Shown: in pieces, positions 26,560 to 35,851 of the stretch
Numbering within the stretch: the first letter of the stretch is position 1
How the letters are laid out: each line of letters starts with the position of its first letter
NCBI GenBank assembly: GCA_046330075.1
Contig: JAXLTL010000001.1
Location: 372,001-436,000 of the forward strand
Direction of reading: 5' to 3'
Source: JAJTFW01 sp046330075
GTDB lineage: Bacteria > Bacteroidota > Bacteroidia > AKYH767-A > OLB10
Length of the DNA stretch: 64,000 bases
Position numbers and translations under genes: made by a program
Notes under the pieces: generated by a model
What the model saw: the letters and a program-made list of their open reading frames with translations, nothing else
The model's database searches: none
Told to the model about the DNA's origin: nothing

Positions 26560-27963
26560 TCAGTCAAGGTAGAACGATTCTCCCTGCATGGGTATCAGAA
26601 TGTCTTTGAAACCCATACCATGCAGGTGTTCTTTATAGGTCAATTGTGCTTCCGGTTCACCGTGAACGAGAAATAGTTTTCTGACCTTCTGCGGATCCTG
26701 ACATTTTAAATAAGTCATCATCTCTTTGTAATCTCCATGTGCACTGTAGGAGTCAAGTACTGCAATCTTTGCTTTTACCGGATACATTTTACCAAAGATT
26801 TTGACCTCAGTAGCACCCTCTATGAGCTTACCGCCTAAAGAGCCGGGAGGAACATAGCCAACGATGAGTATAGTGTTGTTGGCGTTCGAAATATTGTTCT
26901 TGACATGGTGCTTTATTCTTCCTGCTTCCAGCATGCCGGAGGCTGATATGATAATACAAGGATCCTGTAGTTCATTCAATGCTTTTGACGATTCTACATC
27001 ACGGATGTAAATCAACCTTTCAAAACCAAATGGATCCGGATCCTTTTTCATGTATTCAATGATCTCCGGATTAAAACTCTCTGTATGTTTTTTCATGACT
27101 TCTGTGGCAGAGATGGCCAAAGGTGAGTCTACATACACATTAATGGGAGGGAGCAGTCCGGCATTGAACAACCGGTTGAGCGCATATACAATTTCCTGGG
27201 TTCTTCCGAGACTGAAGGCAGGTATGATCAATTTGCCACAGCGCTGAACACATGTTTCTGTAACGATACCAAGAAGGTGCTTTTCTGCATCTTCAGTGGT
27301 TTCATGTAACCGGTCACCATAGGTTGATTCGGTGATGATGTATTCTGCCTGTGGAAAGGACTGTGGTGAACGGAGAATAACATCATGGTATCGCCCGATA
27401 TCTCCCGAAAAAAATACTTTTTTATTTCCGTCAGGTTCTTCCAGCTGTAGGTTGACCGCAGCACTTCCCAGAATATGGCCTGAGTCGGTGAACAGTAGCT
27501 TTATATGCGGATCGATTTCAGTCCATTGATCAAGCGGTACAGGGACGAATTGTTTCAATGCTGTGTATACATCTTCTTCAGTGTATAGCGCTTTTAGTTT
27601 GCTTTGTCCCGCCTTTTCACGTTTCTTGTTGAGATAGGCGACATCGTTTTCCTGAATATGAGCACTGTCTACGAGCATGATCCTGCATAAATCCAGCGTG
27701 GCCGGTGTACAGAATACCGGTCCGGCAAATCCCTGCTTCACCAGCTGTGGGATATTTCCGGAATGGTCAATGTGTGCATGCGACAAGATCATCAGGTCAA
27801 CTTCGGCAGGATTGAATCCAAAGTGCCGGTTCATTTCAGCATTATCGCCACCTTTGTTCTGAAAAAGTCCGCAATCCAGTAATATTTTCTTATTTCGTTC
27901 CGTTGTAATCAGGTGTTTGCTACCCGTTACTGTTTGGGCAGCACCGTGAAATGTAATTCTCAT
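26560..27963 (-). CDS. MBL-fold beta-CASP RNA nuclease (YsaS/CPSF-like)
   Basis: 467 residues. The metallo-beta-lactamase half has SHAHIDHSGNIP (HxHxDH), the DSGHILGSA motif and SGDIGR. The beta-CASP half follows with IPAFSLGRTQEIV, ISASGMLEAGRIKHH and the terminal YSAHGDYKE and LVHGEPEAQLT histidine motifs. This is the short CPSF73-like group of RNA nucleases that lack the RNase J C-terminal domain. Expected to process or degrade RNA in the cytoplasm. It is monocistronic on this strand and divergent from the DUF922 gene. Confidence 0.9.
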   Translation of the reverse strand: MRITFHGAAQTVTGSKHLITTERNKKILLDCGLFQNKGGDNAEMNRHFGFNPAEVDLMILSHAHIDHSGNIPQLVKQGFAGPVFCTPATLDLCRIMLVDSAHIQENDVAYLNKKREKAGQSKLKALYTEEDVYTALKQFVPVPLDQWTEIDPHIKLLFTDSGHILGSAAVNLQLEEPDGNKKVFFSGDIGRYHDVILRSPQSFPQAEYIITESTYGDRLHETTEDAEKHLLGIVTETCVQRCGKLIIPAFSLGRTQEIVYALNRLFNAGLLPPINVYVDSPLAISATEVMKKHTESFNPEIIEYMKKDPDPFGFERLIYIRDVESSKALNELQDPCIIISASGMLEAGRIKHHVKNNISNANNTILIVGYVPPGSLGGKLIEGATEVKIFGKMYPVKAKIAVLDSYSAHGDYKEMMTYLKCQDPQKVRKLFLVHGEPEAQLTYKEHLHGMGFKDILIPMQGESFYLD

Positions 27964-27986
27964 AGAGGTAAAAATAGGAAATATTT

Positions 27987-28607
27987 ATGTGGCCGATATC
28001 TGAAAGTAAGATGAGAGGAAAATGGGTGAGAAGGGTAGTGGTTTTTTTCCTGACATCCTGGATGGTAATTGTGTCTTTTTCATTTTCACCGCCCCCTGCA
28101 AAGGAACAGTTGCGATGGACCCATCCAGCTCAGCTTACTGCAAATGATTTCCGTAAACCTTCTGCCGGTAGAAAAGTGAGAGTGAAAACCGGTCGCCGTT
28201 CCTGGCGGATTCTGGAAGGGTATATTTATTCAGGCATCGCTTTCAGTTATGAAGTAAAGGGCAAACAGGTGAAATATGAAGTGTATGCGTTTATGTTGCC
28301 GGATGATTCATGGCTTGCTGATCCGGAAAATCAGGCGACTCTGGAACATGAACAGGCGCATTTTAATATTACGGAGATTTATGCACGTCGCTTGCGACAG
28401 CAACTGAAACAGGTGGCTCGTTCAGAAGATGCCCGAAAGAAATATCAGCAAACGATGAAAGATCTTGCGAAAGTTCAGGCAGATTTTGATCATGATCAGG
28501 AAGGAGAAACCGGCGTTACTGATCAGTGGAAAAAGAAAATTCAGTCGGAACTGAATGAACGCGCAGCGTTTTCTTCCGCTCCGGTCATCCCTGGCCGGAC
28601 TGATTAA
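27987..28607 (+). CDS. DUF922-like putative zinc-dependent exported protein
   Basis: 206 residues. Start at 27987 or at the second ATG at 28011 (MRGKWVRRVVVFF), which gives a cleaner signal peptide. The mature part has LRWTHPAQLTANDF and then TLEHEQAHFNITEIYARRL near residue 115. HEQAH fits the HExxH zinc-protease motif and the HEqgHF pattern of DUF922 proteins. Peptidase activity is therefore likely but not shown. The C-terminal third is helical and charged (FDHDQEGETG). Its stop shares the TTAA bases with the stop of the convergent Smr-domain gene. Confidence 0.75.
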   Translation: MWPISESKMRGKWVRRVVVFFLTSWMVIVSFSFSPPPAKEQLRWTHPAQLTANDFRKPSAGRKVRVKTGRRSWRILEGYIYSGIAFSYEVKGKQVKYEVYAFMLPDDSWLADPENQATLEHEQAHFNITEIYARRLRQQLKQVARSEDARKKYQQTMKDLAKVQADFDHDQEGETGVTDQWKKKIQSELNERAAFSSAPVIPGRTD

Positions 28608-29659
28608 AACAGTACTTCGGTAGCACCCAACCCATATCGGGAAGGATCAGCATCACGGAATCTGATTCCTGAATCTTTCAGTTCTTTCCGTATTTCTGAT
28701 TTCAATCGCCCGTTTCCAACTCCATGAATGAACACAATACTGCGTAATTTCTTCAGAAGTGCTTTGTCCAGTTCTTTTCTGAAATGCTGCAGCTGTATTG
28801 TAATAATCTCTGCATTACTGAGCCCGGAAATATCATTGGTCAGCTCTTCAATGTGCAGGTCAATGTCATGGCCGGTTAAACCAAACTGGCGAAGATAACT
28901 TTGTTCGCTGACTGCTTTTTTCTCCGGCTTTCCTGTTTTGGCGGAATCGCTGATTCGCTTTTCTGCATTGAATTCACTTTTCAGTTTTTCGAGTAATGCC
29001 GACTGATCTTCGTTCAGAATGGCGGCTGAAGTGTAAAGCGGAATACGTTGCGTAAAGGCATATTCGGATAAGAGAAAGGGAAACCGTTGCTGGATGTCGG
29101 GAAGTGGTATCTGTACCGGCTGCCGAATGATGGGATAGGCTGTGTGTTCCTTGTCGGAATGGATGATTCCGGTGAAAAAATAACCCTCAAAATCCAAAAG
29201 GTCTTCACGACGTATTTCCTGTAGAAAAGATAGCTCATTGGATTGGACAAGCCCGGCAGCTACTCCTTTGTATTTCTTTTTATGTATGGATGTGAATGAA
29301 AATGCTACAGCCACCTCCAGTGTGTTCAGCAAATATAGTTTTACCGGACCGGTCGTGACTTTTGAATGAGCCGGTATGATCAGTAGGCTGATTTCATCCT
29401 TGATTCTGAATTGTTCCGGTTGAGGAAATGCAACCTGATTTTCAGATACTGTTGCTGTATTGACCGGCGTTGTCAATCGACTTCGTTCCAATCCTGAATC
29501 CTGAACTTTTACAATTTCTGCAGGCGTGACTTCAATAGGGAAACCATCTTCTATATCTACCACGATATTTCCCGATGGTAAAATTTCACTGATTTTTCCT
29601 TCCTGTTTCTCGTTGATGAACCGTACGTAATCGCCAACTTTATAGATCTTTTGTTGCAT
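28604..29659 (-). CDS. DUF2027/Smr domain protein
   Basis: 351 residues. The first ~70 residues resemble a small KOW/SH3-like domain (KVGDYVRFINEKQEGKISEI). The middle is the beta-rich DUF2027 region, and the last ~90 residues form an Smr domain with DIDLHIEEL and the catalytic-loop motif FIHGVGNGRLKSEIRKEL. Smr domains of MutS2 relatives are endonucleases; here the HGxGxG motif is intact. The combination is typical of Bacteroidota. Cytoplasmic; exact role unknown. Convergent with the DUF922 gene. Confidence 0.87.
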   Translation of the reverse strand: MQQKIYKVGDYVRFINEKQEGKISEILPSGNIVVDIEDGFPIEVTPAEIVKVQDSGLERSRLTTPVNTATVSENQVAFPQPEQFRIKDEISLLIIPAHSKVTTGPVKLYLLNTLEVAVAFSFTSIHKKKYKGVAAGLVQSNELSFLQEIRREDLLDFEGYFFTGIIHSDKEHTAYPIIRQPVQIPLPDIQQRFPFLLSEYAFTQRIPLYTSAAILNEDQSALLEKLKSEFNAEKRISDSAKTGKPEKKAVSEQSYLRQFGLTGHDIDLHIEELTNDISGLSNAEIITIQLQHFRKELDKALLKKLRSIVFIHGVGNGRLKSEIRKELKDSGIRFRDADPSRYGLGATEVLF

Positions 29660-29977
29660 GTATCTGCACGTATTTTTCGGGTGAAATAAAAACGGGTGAG
29701 TTTTATTTTCCCTTGTAAAACTAACGATTTGCGCTAAAGGCAGAGTGCCTCACGAATTATAAAAAGTGTTTTTCGCAAAGAGGGTAGAGTGTGCCGTTAT
29801 AATCAGACATCAGGAGATAATCACCTGTCCTCTTATTGCTTTTTGTCGCCGCAGTACCCGTATGGATGGGATTTGCCCGACCCGCTGAACAGGGAGGTTG
29901 CGTATTCGATTCCTTCCGAATACTGATTTACCAAAAGTGATGTGCAATTGATGGCGGATACAGCGTGTACCGGAGAA
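29660..29977. other. 318-bp gap with several hairpins, no gene found
   Basis: The gap contains three inverted repeats: GGCA/TGCC near 29740, CAGGAGATAATCACCTG near 29812, and GTATTCG/CGAATAC (8-nt loop) at about 29902-29923. A stretch GGGATTTGCCCGACCCGC resembles the complement of a tRNA T-arm, but no full cloverleaf can be drawn. On the minus strand an open frame without a start codon ends near 29840. It may be a decayed element or an unrecognised RNA. Confidence 0.3.
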
Positions 29978-30868
29978 TTACTTTCTGAAATTATCCGCCA
30001 CCACAATATCTTTTGAACCCTTGGTGTATTTGTAAAATCCTTGTCCGGATTTTACACCAAGATTTCCGGAAGTCACCATGTTTACCAGCAATGGACATGG
30101 TGCATATTTGGAAGTGCCGAACCCATCGTGCAGGACACGAAGAATGCTGAGACAAGTATCGAGTCCGATGAAATCTGCCAGTTGCAGCGGTCCCATCGGA
30201 TGTGCCATACCAAGTTTCATCACGGTGTCAATTTCTTCAACTCCTGCAACACCTTCAAACAATGAATAAATAGACTCATTGATCATAGGCATGAGTATCC
30301 GGTTGGCAATAAACCCCGGATAATCATTTACCTCTACCGGAACTTTGTTCAGCTTCCGTGAAATGTCGAAAATCAAGCCGGTGACTTCATCCGAAGTATT
30401 GTATCCTCGGATGACTTCTACCAGTTTCATCACAGGTACCGGATTCATGAAGTGCATACCAATGACTTTATCGCCACGTTTGGTTACAGCGGCGATTTTT
30501 GTGATGGAAATAGAGGAAGTATTTGTGGCAAGAATGCATCCCGGCTGCGTGAATTGATCCAGATCGCTGAAAATTTTCAGTTTCAGGTCAATGTTCTCTG
30601 TAGCTGCTTCTACAACAAGTTCAGCTGAAGCTACGCCGGAAGCCATATCCGTAGAGGTGGTAATTCTGGACAATGCAGCGTTTTTTTCCTCTTCGGTCAG
30701 CCCACCTTTGGAAATCTGTCGATCCATGTTCCTGGTAATCGTGTTTATCGCCTGATCAAGCGCTTCACGACGAATATCAATCATGCAAACATCAAATCCG
30801 CTTTGAGCGAAAACGTGCGCAATTCCATTTCCCATTTGGCCGGAGCCGATTACAGCAATCTTCTGCAT
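29978..30868 (-). CDS. 3-hydroxybutyryl-CoA dehydrogenase
   Basis: 296 residues, the full length of single-domain L-3-hydroxyacyl-CoA dehydrogenases. The N-terminus has the NAD site GSGQMGNGIAHVFAQSG and the Asp-ending strand VCMIDIR. The active site shows HFMNPVPVMKLVEVIRG (catalytic His), and the C-terminal dimer domain carries PGFIANRILMPMINE and GMAHPMGPLQLADFIGLD. It oxidises 3-hydroxyacyl-CoA in fatty acid, butyrate or phenylacetate pathways. It stands alone, so the pathway cannot be told from neighbours. Confidence 0.95.
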   Translation of the reverse strand: MQKIAVIGSGQMGNGIAHVFAQSGFDVCMIDIRREALDQAINTITRNMDRQISKGGLTEEEKNAALSRITTSTDMASGVASAELVVEAATENIDLKLKIFSDLDQFTQPGCILATNTSSISITKIAAVTKRGDKVIGMHFMNPVPVMKLVEVIRGYNTSDEVTGLIFDISRKLNKVPVEVNDYPGFIANRILMPMINESIYSLFEGVAGVEEIDTVMKLGMAHPMGPLQLADFIGLDTCLSILRVLHDGFGTSKYAPCPLLVNMVTSGNLGVKSGQGFYKYTKGSKDIVVADNFRK

Positions 30869-30969
30869 AGTATGAGTTGTCAGGAGTGCAAAAGTAAAAT
30901 AAACAGCCTATCCGGCCGGTAAAATAAAGGATTACAATATTACGTAAACTACGTAATGTAGATTCCGTA

Positions 30970-33270
30970 TTATTGCTTCACGAAGGTGGCCCGGCCCGTT
31001 AGTCGTTTGTCGGCCGTGAATTGTACCACATAAATGCCGGGAGCTAAATCCTGAATATCCAGCGTGGTACCTGCTGACTGAGCGGCCACCTTCCCGGTAT
31101 ACACTGTTTTTCCATCGGCAGAGAGAATATCAATTTCAGTCCCTGCCAGCATCGGCATCTTCACAGTGATCTGATCATGTGCTGGATTCGGAAGGATTTC
31201 GGCTTGCGGTACCTCCGGAGAATGAATGCCCGTAAATGCAGAGGCTACGAAGGTTTCCCATACACCTCGTCCATAGGTGGCTACACGTATAACGCTGCTG
31301 TCAGGACCGTCGTCAACGAACATAAATTCAGTGATATTGGCAATAGAAGGAAATCCCTGGTTGTAACCGGTCCAGCTGGTGGAGAATTTGTTTTTATACC
31401 ATACTCCAAATGCATTACAGGCATACAATGACTCGTCAGTTGAGTAGGGATCAAGAAAAACTTTTAGCAGGTTGATAGAGGGAAGGTTATAGGTTTCGTT
31501 TACCCATGTTTGTCCCTGATCACTGCTGCGGTATACTTTCGAACCACTGTAGATGTACAGAATATTGGTGTCGGCGGCCATCGATATGACTCCTGAATTT
31601 GTACCGAGACCGAAGGGCAGCGTGTATTGGGTAAGTGTAGGTGACCAGATCGATAAATCCTCTCCGATCCAAAACTTATTCGGTGCTTCGAGCACATAGA
31701 TTTTCTGGTCCCAGTGGGAAGAGAATTCCATTGCTCTGATACCACCACTGAACGTATTCATCTGTCCCCAGATGGGTGTAGGGTCATTCAGATTGGTCGT
31801 CAGATATAGGTCTCCGTTCAAAGCTGCCATCGCATAATCTGTGTTGAGCGGAGTGAATGATAATTTCATGGAGTTCGAGGGGGAAAATGTGATCCCGAAA
31901 TCAGTTTCTGCAGATGAAATGTTGAGCTGACGACGCATCCCGTTTTCATAATAGTAGACCCTGTTCTGATTGGAATAATCAAAGATGGCACGGGAAGTCC
32001 AGTCGCCACCACGATTTGTTTTCCAGATTCCTCCAAAGGAGTAGAGCTCGCCATTGTCCTGGGTTCCGATGCTGATGAGTTCCTTGCGCATCGGATCACT
32101 GGCAGCCTTGTATATTTCAGTTGCCTCGATGCCGTTGCTCCTGGGTAACCATGAATTGCCGCCGTTTATGCTTCTCCATACTCCTCCGTCATTGATGTTG
32201 TAGATTTCAGTGGGATTGTAAGGGTTGATAACAAAGTCATGCATATCGGTATGTAAAACCGCCCACCATTGTGTTAACTGATTCCATGTTTGTCCGCCAT
32301 CAGTCGATTTCCAAACAACATGCGCTCCTGTATATACGATATTGGCATTCGTGGGATCCGCTACCATCGTGAAGTTGTAATTCCCCTGACCATTTCCATT
32401 GGCATCGTAACCTACCAGACTTTGCGAGGGATTATGATATACCATGGTGAACGAGTTGCCACCATCATTCGATCTGAAGATGGTACCTTCATCTTTAATC
32501 ATTCCTACGTACACTACATTCGAGTCAGCCGCAGAAACTGCCAGCCGAAGCCCTTGCCCTGATCCGCCACCGGGTACCGAAATGCCATTGCTGATTAACG
32601 TCCACGTCTCACCGAAATCTTCTGATTTGTATAAAGAAGAGAAGTTTACTGCATATAACGTGCGTGTGTTGCCCGCTGGTTTCATGGCCATATCTGTGAA
32701 TTGCCCTCCACTGAGTTTTACCACCCATGTTGCTCCTCCATCGTTGGTTTTATAGATACCATTGTTGGTGGCAGCCACAATAGAAAGATGATCAAGCGGA
32801 TCCATCAGCAATTCAACCGCCATTAAGGTTCCCATTCCGGTGTTGGATGGCGTCCAGGTTGTTCCTGCATCGGTTGATTTGTATAGTCCAAGGCCGGTAG
32901 AATAGTAATTCGGATCTCCGGTACCGAGATACAGAATGCTGTCATTGGTAAAATCTACACATACCGAGGCACAGGCGGTAAGGGCTAAACCGTCCGTACC
33001 ACATTTCTGCCAGCTTTGCGTACCGTTCTGACTGATCCAGAGTCCTCCCGATGCGCTGACAGCATAGACCTTTTGCGGATCGCTGGGATGAAATTTCATC
33101 TGACAAACACGACCGATTCCATTGATTTGTCCACTGACATTGGTCGGAAACTGAATAGGTCCTAAAGGATGCCAGGCTGCTGTGGGCTGACTGAATATAT
33201 CGCCGGATGTCAAGACAATCATCAGTACAGCTATGATCGAATTGCGGAAGTTGATAGTTGTTTTTAGCAT
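30970..33270 (-). CDS. BNR/sortilin-type beta-propeller protein with T9SS sorting domain
   Basis: 766 residues. A signal peptide is followed by at least seven Asp-box repeats of the S-x-D-x-G-x-(T/S)-W/F type (STDAGTTW, TNDGGATW, SEDFGETW, SNDGGNSF, STDGGQTW, SINGGNSW, SSDQGQTW), which form one or more sialidase/sortilin-type propellers. The last ~75 residues are a type A T9SS C-terminal domain (LPNPAHDQITVKM, ILSADGKTVYTG, LAPGIYVVQF), so the protein should be exported by type IX secretion and held at or released from the surface. No catalytic sialidase residues are evident. It follows the small exported protein gene by 6 bp. Confidence 0.9.
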   Translation of the reverse strand: MLKTTINFRNSIIAVLMIVLTSGDIFSQPTAAWHPLGPIQFPTNVSGQINGIGRVCQMKFHPSDPQKVYAVSASGGLWISQNGTQSWQKCGTDGLALTACASVCVDFTNDSILYLGTGDPNYYSTGLGLYKSTDAGTTWTPSNTGMGTLMAVELLMDPLDHLSIVAATNNGIYKTNDGGATWVVKLSGGQFTDMAMKPAGNTRTLYAVNFSSLYKSEDFGETWTLISNGISVPGGGSGQGLRLAVSAADSNVVYVGMIKDEGTIFRSNDGGNSFTMVYHNPSQSLVGYDANGNGQGNYNFTMVADPTNANIVYTGAHVVWKSTDGGQTWNQLTQWWAVLHTDMHDFVINPYNPTEIYNINDGGVWRSINGGNSWLPRSNGIEATEIYKAASDPMRKELISIGTQDNGELYSFGGIWKTNRGGDWTSRAIFDYSNQNRVYYYENGMRRQLNISSAETDFGITFSPSNSMKLSFTPLNTDYAMAALNGDLYLTTNLNDPTPIWGQMNTFSGGIRAMEFSSHWDQKIYVLEAPNKFWIGEDLSIWSPTLTQYTLPFGLGTNSGVISMAADTNILYIYSGSKVYRSSDQGQTWVNETYNLPSINLLKVFLDPYSTDESLYACNAFGVWYKNKFSTSWTGYNQGFPSIANITEFMFVDDGPDSSVIRVATYGRGVWETFVASAFTGIHSPEVPQAEILPNPAHDQITVKMPMLAGTEIDILSADGKTVYTGKVAAQSAGTTLDIQDLAPGIYVVQFTADKRLTGRATFVKQ

Positions 33271-33276
33271 GACCGG

Positions 33277-33702
33277 TTAGCGTTGAATGGATTCAAGAAT
33301 CTGACGACGTTGATAGGGAGTGTAAATAGTGCCATCCTCCTGTACCCAGGGCTCTGTCATAAGTTTCCAGTGTCGATATCGCTTTACTGCAAACGCCAGC
33401 TCGGTTTCATCCTTGTTTCCGGAGGTTCCGAATAGGCGTTTCAACCACCGGGAAGGATCCCTTTTCTCGTGTTCTTCTGCGTTCTTCATGCCGAGTATTT
33501 CATCTTCTTCCTTGGGCATTTCATGTTCTTCCCAGTATAAATCGAATGCCCTCACAACATCGTTGTAGTTGGAGAGTGTATCGTCCATCATCGATATCCA
33601 GTGTGGGTTTTTCCGGCACGACCTTTCACTGAAGGTTTGCTGGGCCGAAGAAGCAGTAGTGATTAAACAGACCATCGCAATGGCCGGCAGTAACGGTTTC
33701 AT
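33277..33702 (-). CDS. Exported protein of unknown function
   Basis: 141 residues. A signal peptide (LLPAIAMVCLITTASSAQQ) is followed by a soluble Trp- and Glu-rich region (FDLYWEEHEMPKEEDE), a basic stretch (RDPSRWLKRLFG) and a C-terminal TPYQRRQILE segment. It ends 6 bp before the propeller gene, so the two are probably co-transcribed and could act together at the cell surface. No family recognised. Confidence 0.7.
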   Translation of the reverse strand: MKPLLPAIAMVCLITTASSAQQTFSERSCRKNPHWISMMDDTLSNYNDVVRAFDLYWEEHEMPKEEDEILGMKNAEEHEKRDPSRWLKRLFGTSGNKDETELAFAVKRYRHWKLMTEPWVQEDGTIYTPYQRRQILESIQR

Positions 33703-33737
33703 AGCTGCAAATTTCAGGAATACTTTTTAATCAGCGA

Positions 33738-34367
33738 TCAAAAAGTGAACAGGAAAGTAAGAAAAACAAATAACCAGAGGCCATTTACCACGTGCCAGTA
33801 GTTACTGAATAATTCAAGTCGGACGCCTTCATATTTATTGGAAAAATACAGAAGAGACCGGACTGGGTCATTCCAGATGTCAAAGGACTTGAGCCAGAGG
33901 TAAAACATATAGATCATTCCTCCTCCGGCATGCAGGAAATGAACGGCAGAAATACCAAAAATGAAGGTTATACTTATGTCTTTTTCAAGATCAAAACCTT
34001 GTTCAATCATCGCGTTCCAAGCAAGCAGCTGGAATATTGCAAAAAGTCCTGCCATAACCATAGAACCGGTAAGACTCATTAGCATTCCTCTGTCGTTATC
34101 TTCTGAATAGTACTTCCTGACAAGTGTCAGCAAATAGGAGCTGCCGAGTAAAATAAGCGTGCTGAGCGTAAATTCACGGGGGAAACGGAAGTTTTCTACA
34201 GGTGGGTTATGGCTAACCCATATGATGAGCATTATTGCCAGTGAGAGAAAGAGCAGACTGGAACCAACCAGTCCGAAAAACAAAGTGGTGCGATAGGGGT
34301 TGGTCCGTTCTTTCTCGAGCAGATTTAACTCCTGTTCACTCCGGCGTCGTGTTTTGTCTTCTCTCAT
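33738..34367 (-). CDS. Haem-copper oxidase subunit III-like protein
   Basis: 209 residues with five membrane helices, matching the short bacterial subunit III. The signs are HFLHAGGGMIYMFYLWL in the fourth helix region and the C-terminal FSNYWHVVNGLWLFVFLTFLF, equivalent to the YWHFVDxVWLFLF motif of subunit III. No subunit I or II is nearby: the flanking genes are a secreted protein and AlkB, and cbb3 oxidases do not use this subunit. It may serve an aa3-type oxidase encoded elsewhere. Confidence 0.8.
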   Translation of the reverse strand: MREDKTRRRSEQELNLLEKERTNPYRTTLFFGLVGSSLLFLSLAIMLIIWVSHNPPVENFRFPREFTLSTLILLGSSYLLTLVRKYYSEDNDRGMLMSLTGSMVMAGLFAIFQLLAWNAMIEQGFDLEKDISITFIFGISAVHFLHAGGGMIYMFYLWLKSFDIWNDPVRSLLYFSNKYEGVRLELFSNYWHVVNGLWLFVFLTFLFTF

Positions 34368-34469
34368 CCGTGCTTTGTACTATTCCAAATTTACGGTTTC
34401 TGTGGTTCATTTACAAGTATTGTTTTAACGCGGTTATTTGGTTTTTGTTTTAACTAAATTAGCAGAGTG

Positions 34470-35549
34470 ATGAAATCGTACCATTTTCACTGGATGAAGT
34501 ACCTGTTGGCTTATCTGGCTCCGGTCGGAACCTTGATGGGTATGATTTCCGGAGGGTGGATCGTGTGGATTCCCATTGTATTTGCTTTTGTGATAGTGCC
34601 GGCTGTTGAGCTGATCATAAAACCTGATCCTTCCAATTTGGAAGCTGCTGAGGCAGCTATACTGGCCAGAGATCCGCTGTTTGATATACTGATCTGGCTC
34701 ATGGTGCCTTTTCAATGGCTGGTCGTTGTTTTGTTCCTGCATCGGGTGAATGACCCTGGACTTCCACCACTTGAGCTTGCCGGATTGATGATGGGGATGG
34801 GATTGATGTGCGGGATTATTGGGATTAATGTGGGCCATGAGTTGGGACATCGAACACACCAGGCAGAACAGTTCATGGCAAAACTGTTATTGCTGAGTTC
34901 GCTCTATATGCACTTTTTTATTGAGCATAACCGGGGCCACCATAAACGGGTCGGTACGCCTGACGATCCAGCCAGTGCACGCTATAATGAAAGCTTATTT
35001 TCGTTTTGGTACAGGTCAGTGACAGGCAGCTATTTTTCTGCCTGGAAAATTGAAAATAGGCGATTGGAGAAAAACGGTAAAAGCAGATTTTCTTTCCACA
35101 ATGAGATGATTGTTTTTCACGTGATTCAACTGGGACTCCTGGTTGCAATTGGATGTACCCTGGGATGGAAGAGTCTGGTTTGTTTTCTGGCTTCGGCAGG
35201 CATCGGCATTTTGTTACTGGAGGCAGTGAATTATATCGAGCATTATGGTCTTGCCCGCCGGAAAAAAAACGATGGTTCATACGGCCGCACCATGCATTGT
35301 CATTCCTGGAATTCTGATCATGTTTTAGGTCGTGTTCTTCTGTTTGAGTTATCCCGACACAGCGACCATCATTACAAAGCCAGTAAAAAGTATCAGTTGC
35401 TGGAACATATTGATGCAAGTCCTCAAATGCCAACTGGATATCCGGGCATGATCATGCTGGCATTGATTCCGCCGTTGTGGTTTAGTATCATGAATCCGCT
35501 GATAAAGGCGGAGATGGAGAAGTTGCCGGATATTGAACTGGCGGTTTAA
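34470..35549 (+). CDS. alkB: Alkane 1-monooxygenase-like membrane di-iron hydroxylase
   Basis: 359 residues from the ATG at 34470 (a GTG lies just before it). Several helices alternate with the histidine clusters of AlkB: GHELGHRTHQ near residue 130, EHNRGHHKRVGTPDDP near 155, the NYIEHYGLAR motif near 256, and ELSRHSDHHYKAS near 297. These ligands build the di-iron site that hydroxylates terminal carbons of alkanes or related chains. No rubredoxin or rubredoxin reductase gene is adjacent. Its stop shares four bases (TTAA) with the convergent ABM gene. Substrate range is not predictable here. Confidence 0.9.
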   Translation: MKSYHFHWMKYLLAYLAPVGTLMGMISGGWIVWIPIVFAFVIVPAVELIIKPDPSNLEAAEAAILARDPLFDILIWLMVPFQWLVVVLFLHRVNDPGLPPLELAGLMMGMGLMCGIIGINVGHELGHRTHQAEQFMAKLLLLSSLYMHFFIEHNRGHHKRVGTPDDPASARYNESLFSFWYRSVTGSYFSAWKIENRRLEKNGKSRFSFHNEMIVFHVIQLGLLVAIGCTLGWKSLVCFLASAGIGILLLEAVNYIEHYGLARRKKNDGSYGRTMHCHSWNSDHVLGRVLLFELSRHSDHHYKASKKYQLLEHIDASPQMPTGYPGMIMLALIPPLWFSIMNPLIKAEMEKLPDIELAV

Positions 35550-35851
35550 CGCGGATCATAATTTCCTACGATTTCCTGCATCGACCAGGCTACAGGAGCT
35601 GCTGCAAACATCGGTTTTACCTCACTCCAGGTGGTTTTAAAGAGGTCTGAATTTCGGTAGTTGTCGAGATGTGTTTCGCTTTCCCAATGACTGTAGGTAA
35701 TATATACATTGCTCAGTGTTGCATCGCGAAAAAGACGGAGATGACTGCAACCCTGAAAACTCCGTATGGCCGGATAGGTGGCATGAAATCTTGTCAGAAA
35801 ATCTTCAACTCTTTCAGGCAGTAGCGTAAGCCTAACAATACGGGTGATCAT
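35546..35851 (-). CDS. Antibiotic biosynthesis monooxygenase (ABM) domain protein
   Basis: 101 residues with the dimeric alpha/beta-barrel ABM pattern: ITRIVRLTLLPERVEDFLTRF, FQGCSHLRLFRD, and YITYSHWESETHLDNYRNSDLFKTTW. Members include small quinol monooxygenases and haem-degrading enzymes. The generic pattern gives no substrate. It overlaps the SAM hydrolase-like gene by 4 bp (ATGA). Confidence 0.85.
   Translation of the reverse strand: MITRIVRLTLLPERVEDFLTRFHATYPAIRSFQGCSHLRLFRDATLSNVYITYSHWESETHLDNYRNSDLFKTTWSEVKPMFAAAPVAWSMQEIVGNYDPR

Noticed and set aside
29820..29945. tRNA gene
   Set aside because: Only a T-arm-like string; no acceptor, D or anticodon stem can be drawn on either strand.
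34434..35433. Open frames antisense to the AlkB gene
   Set aside because: His/Gln-rich translations with no domain, fully overlapping a well-supported gene on the other strand.
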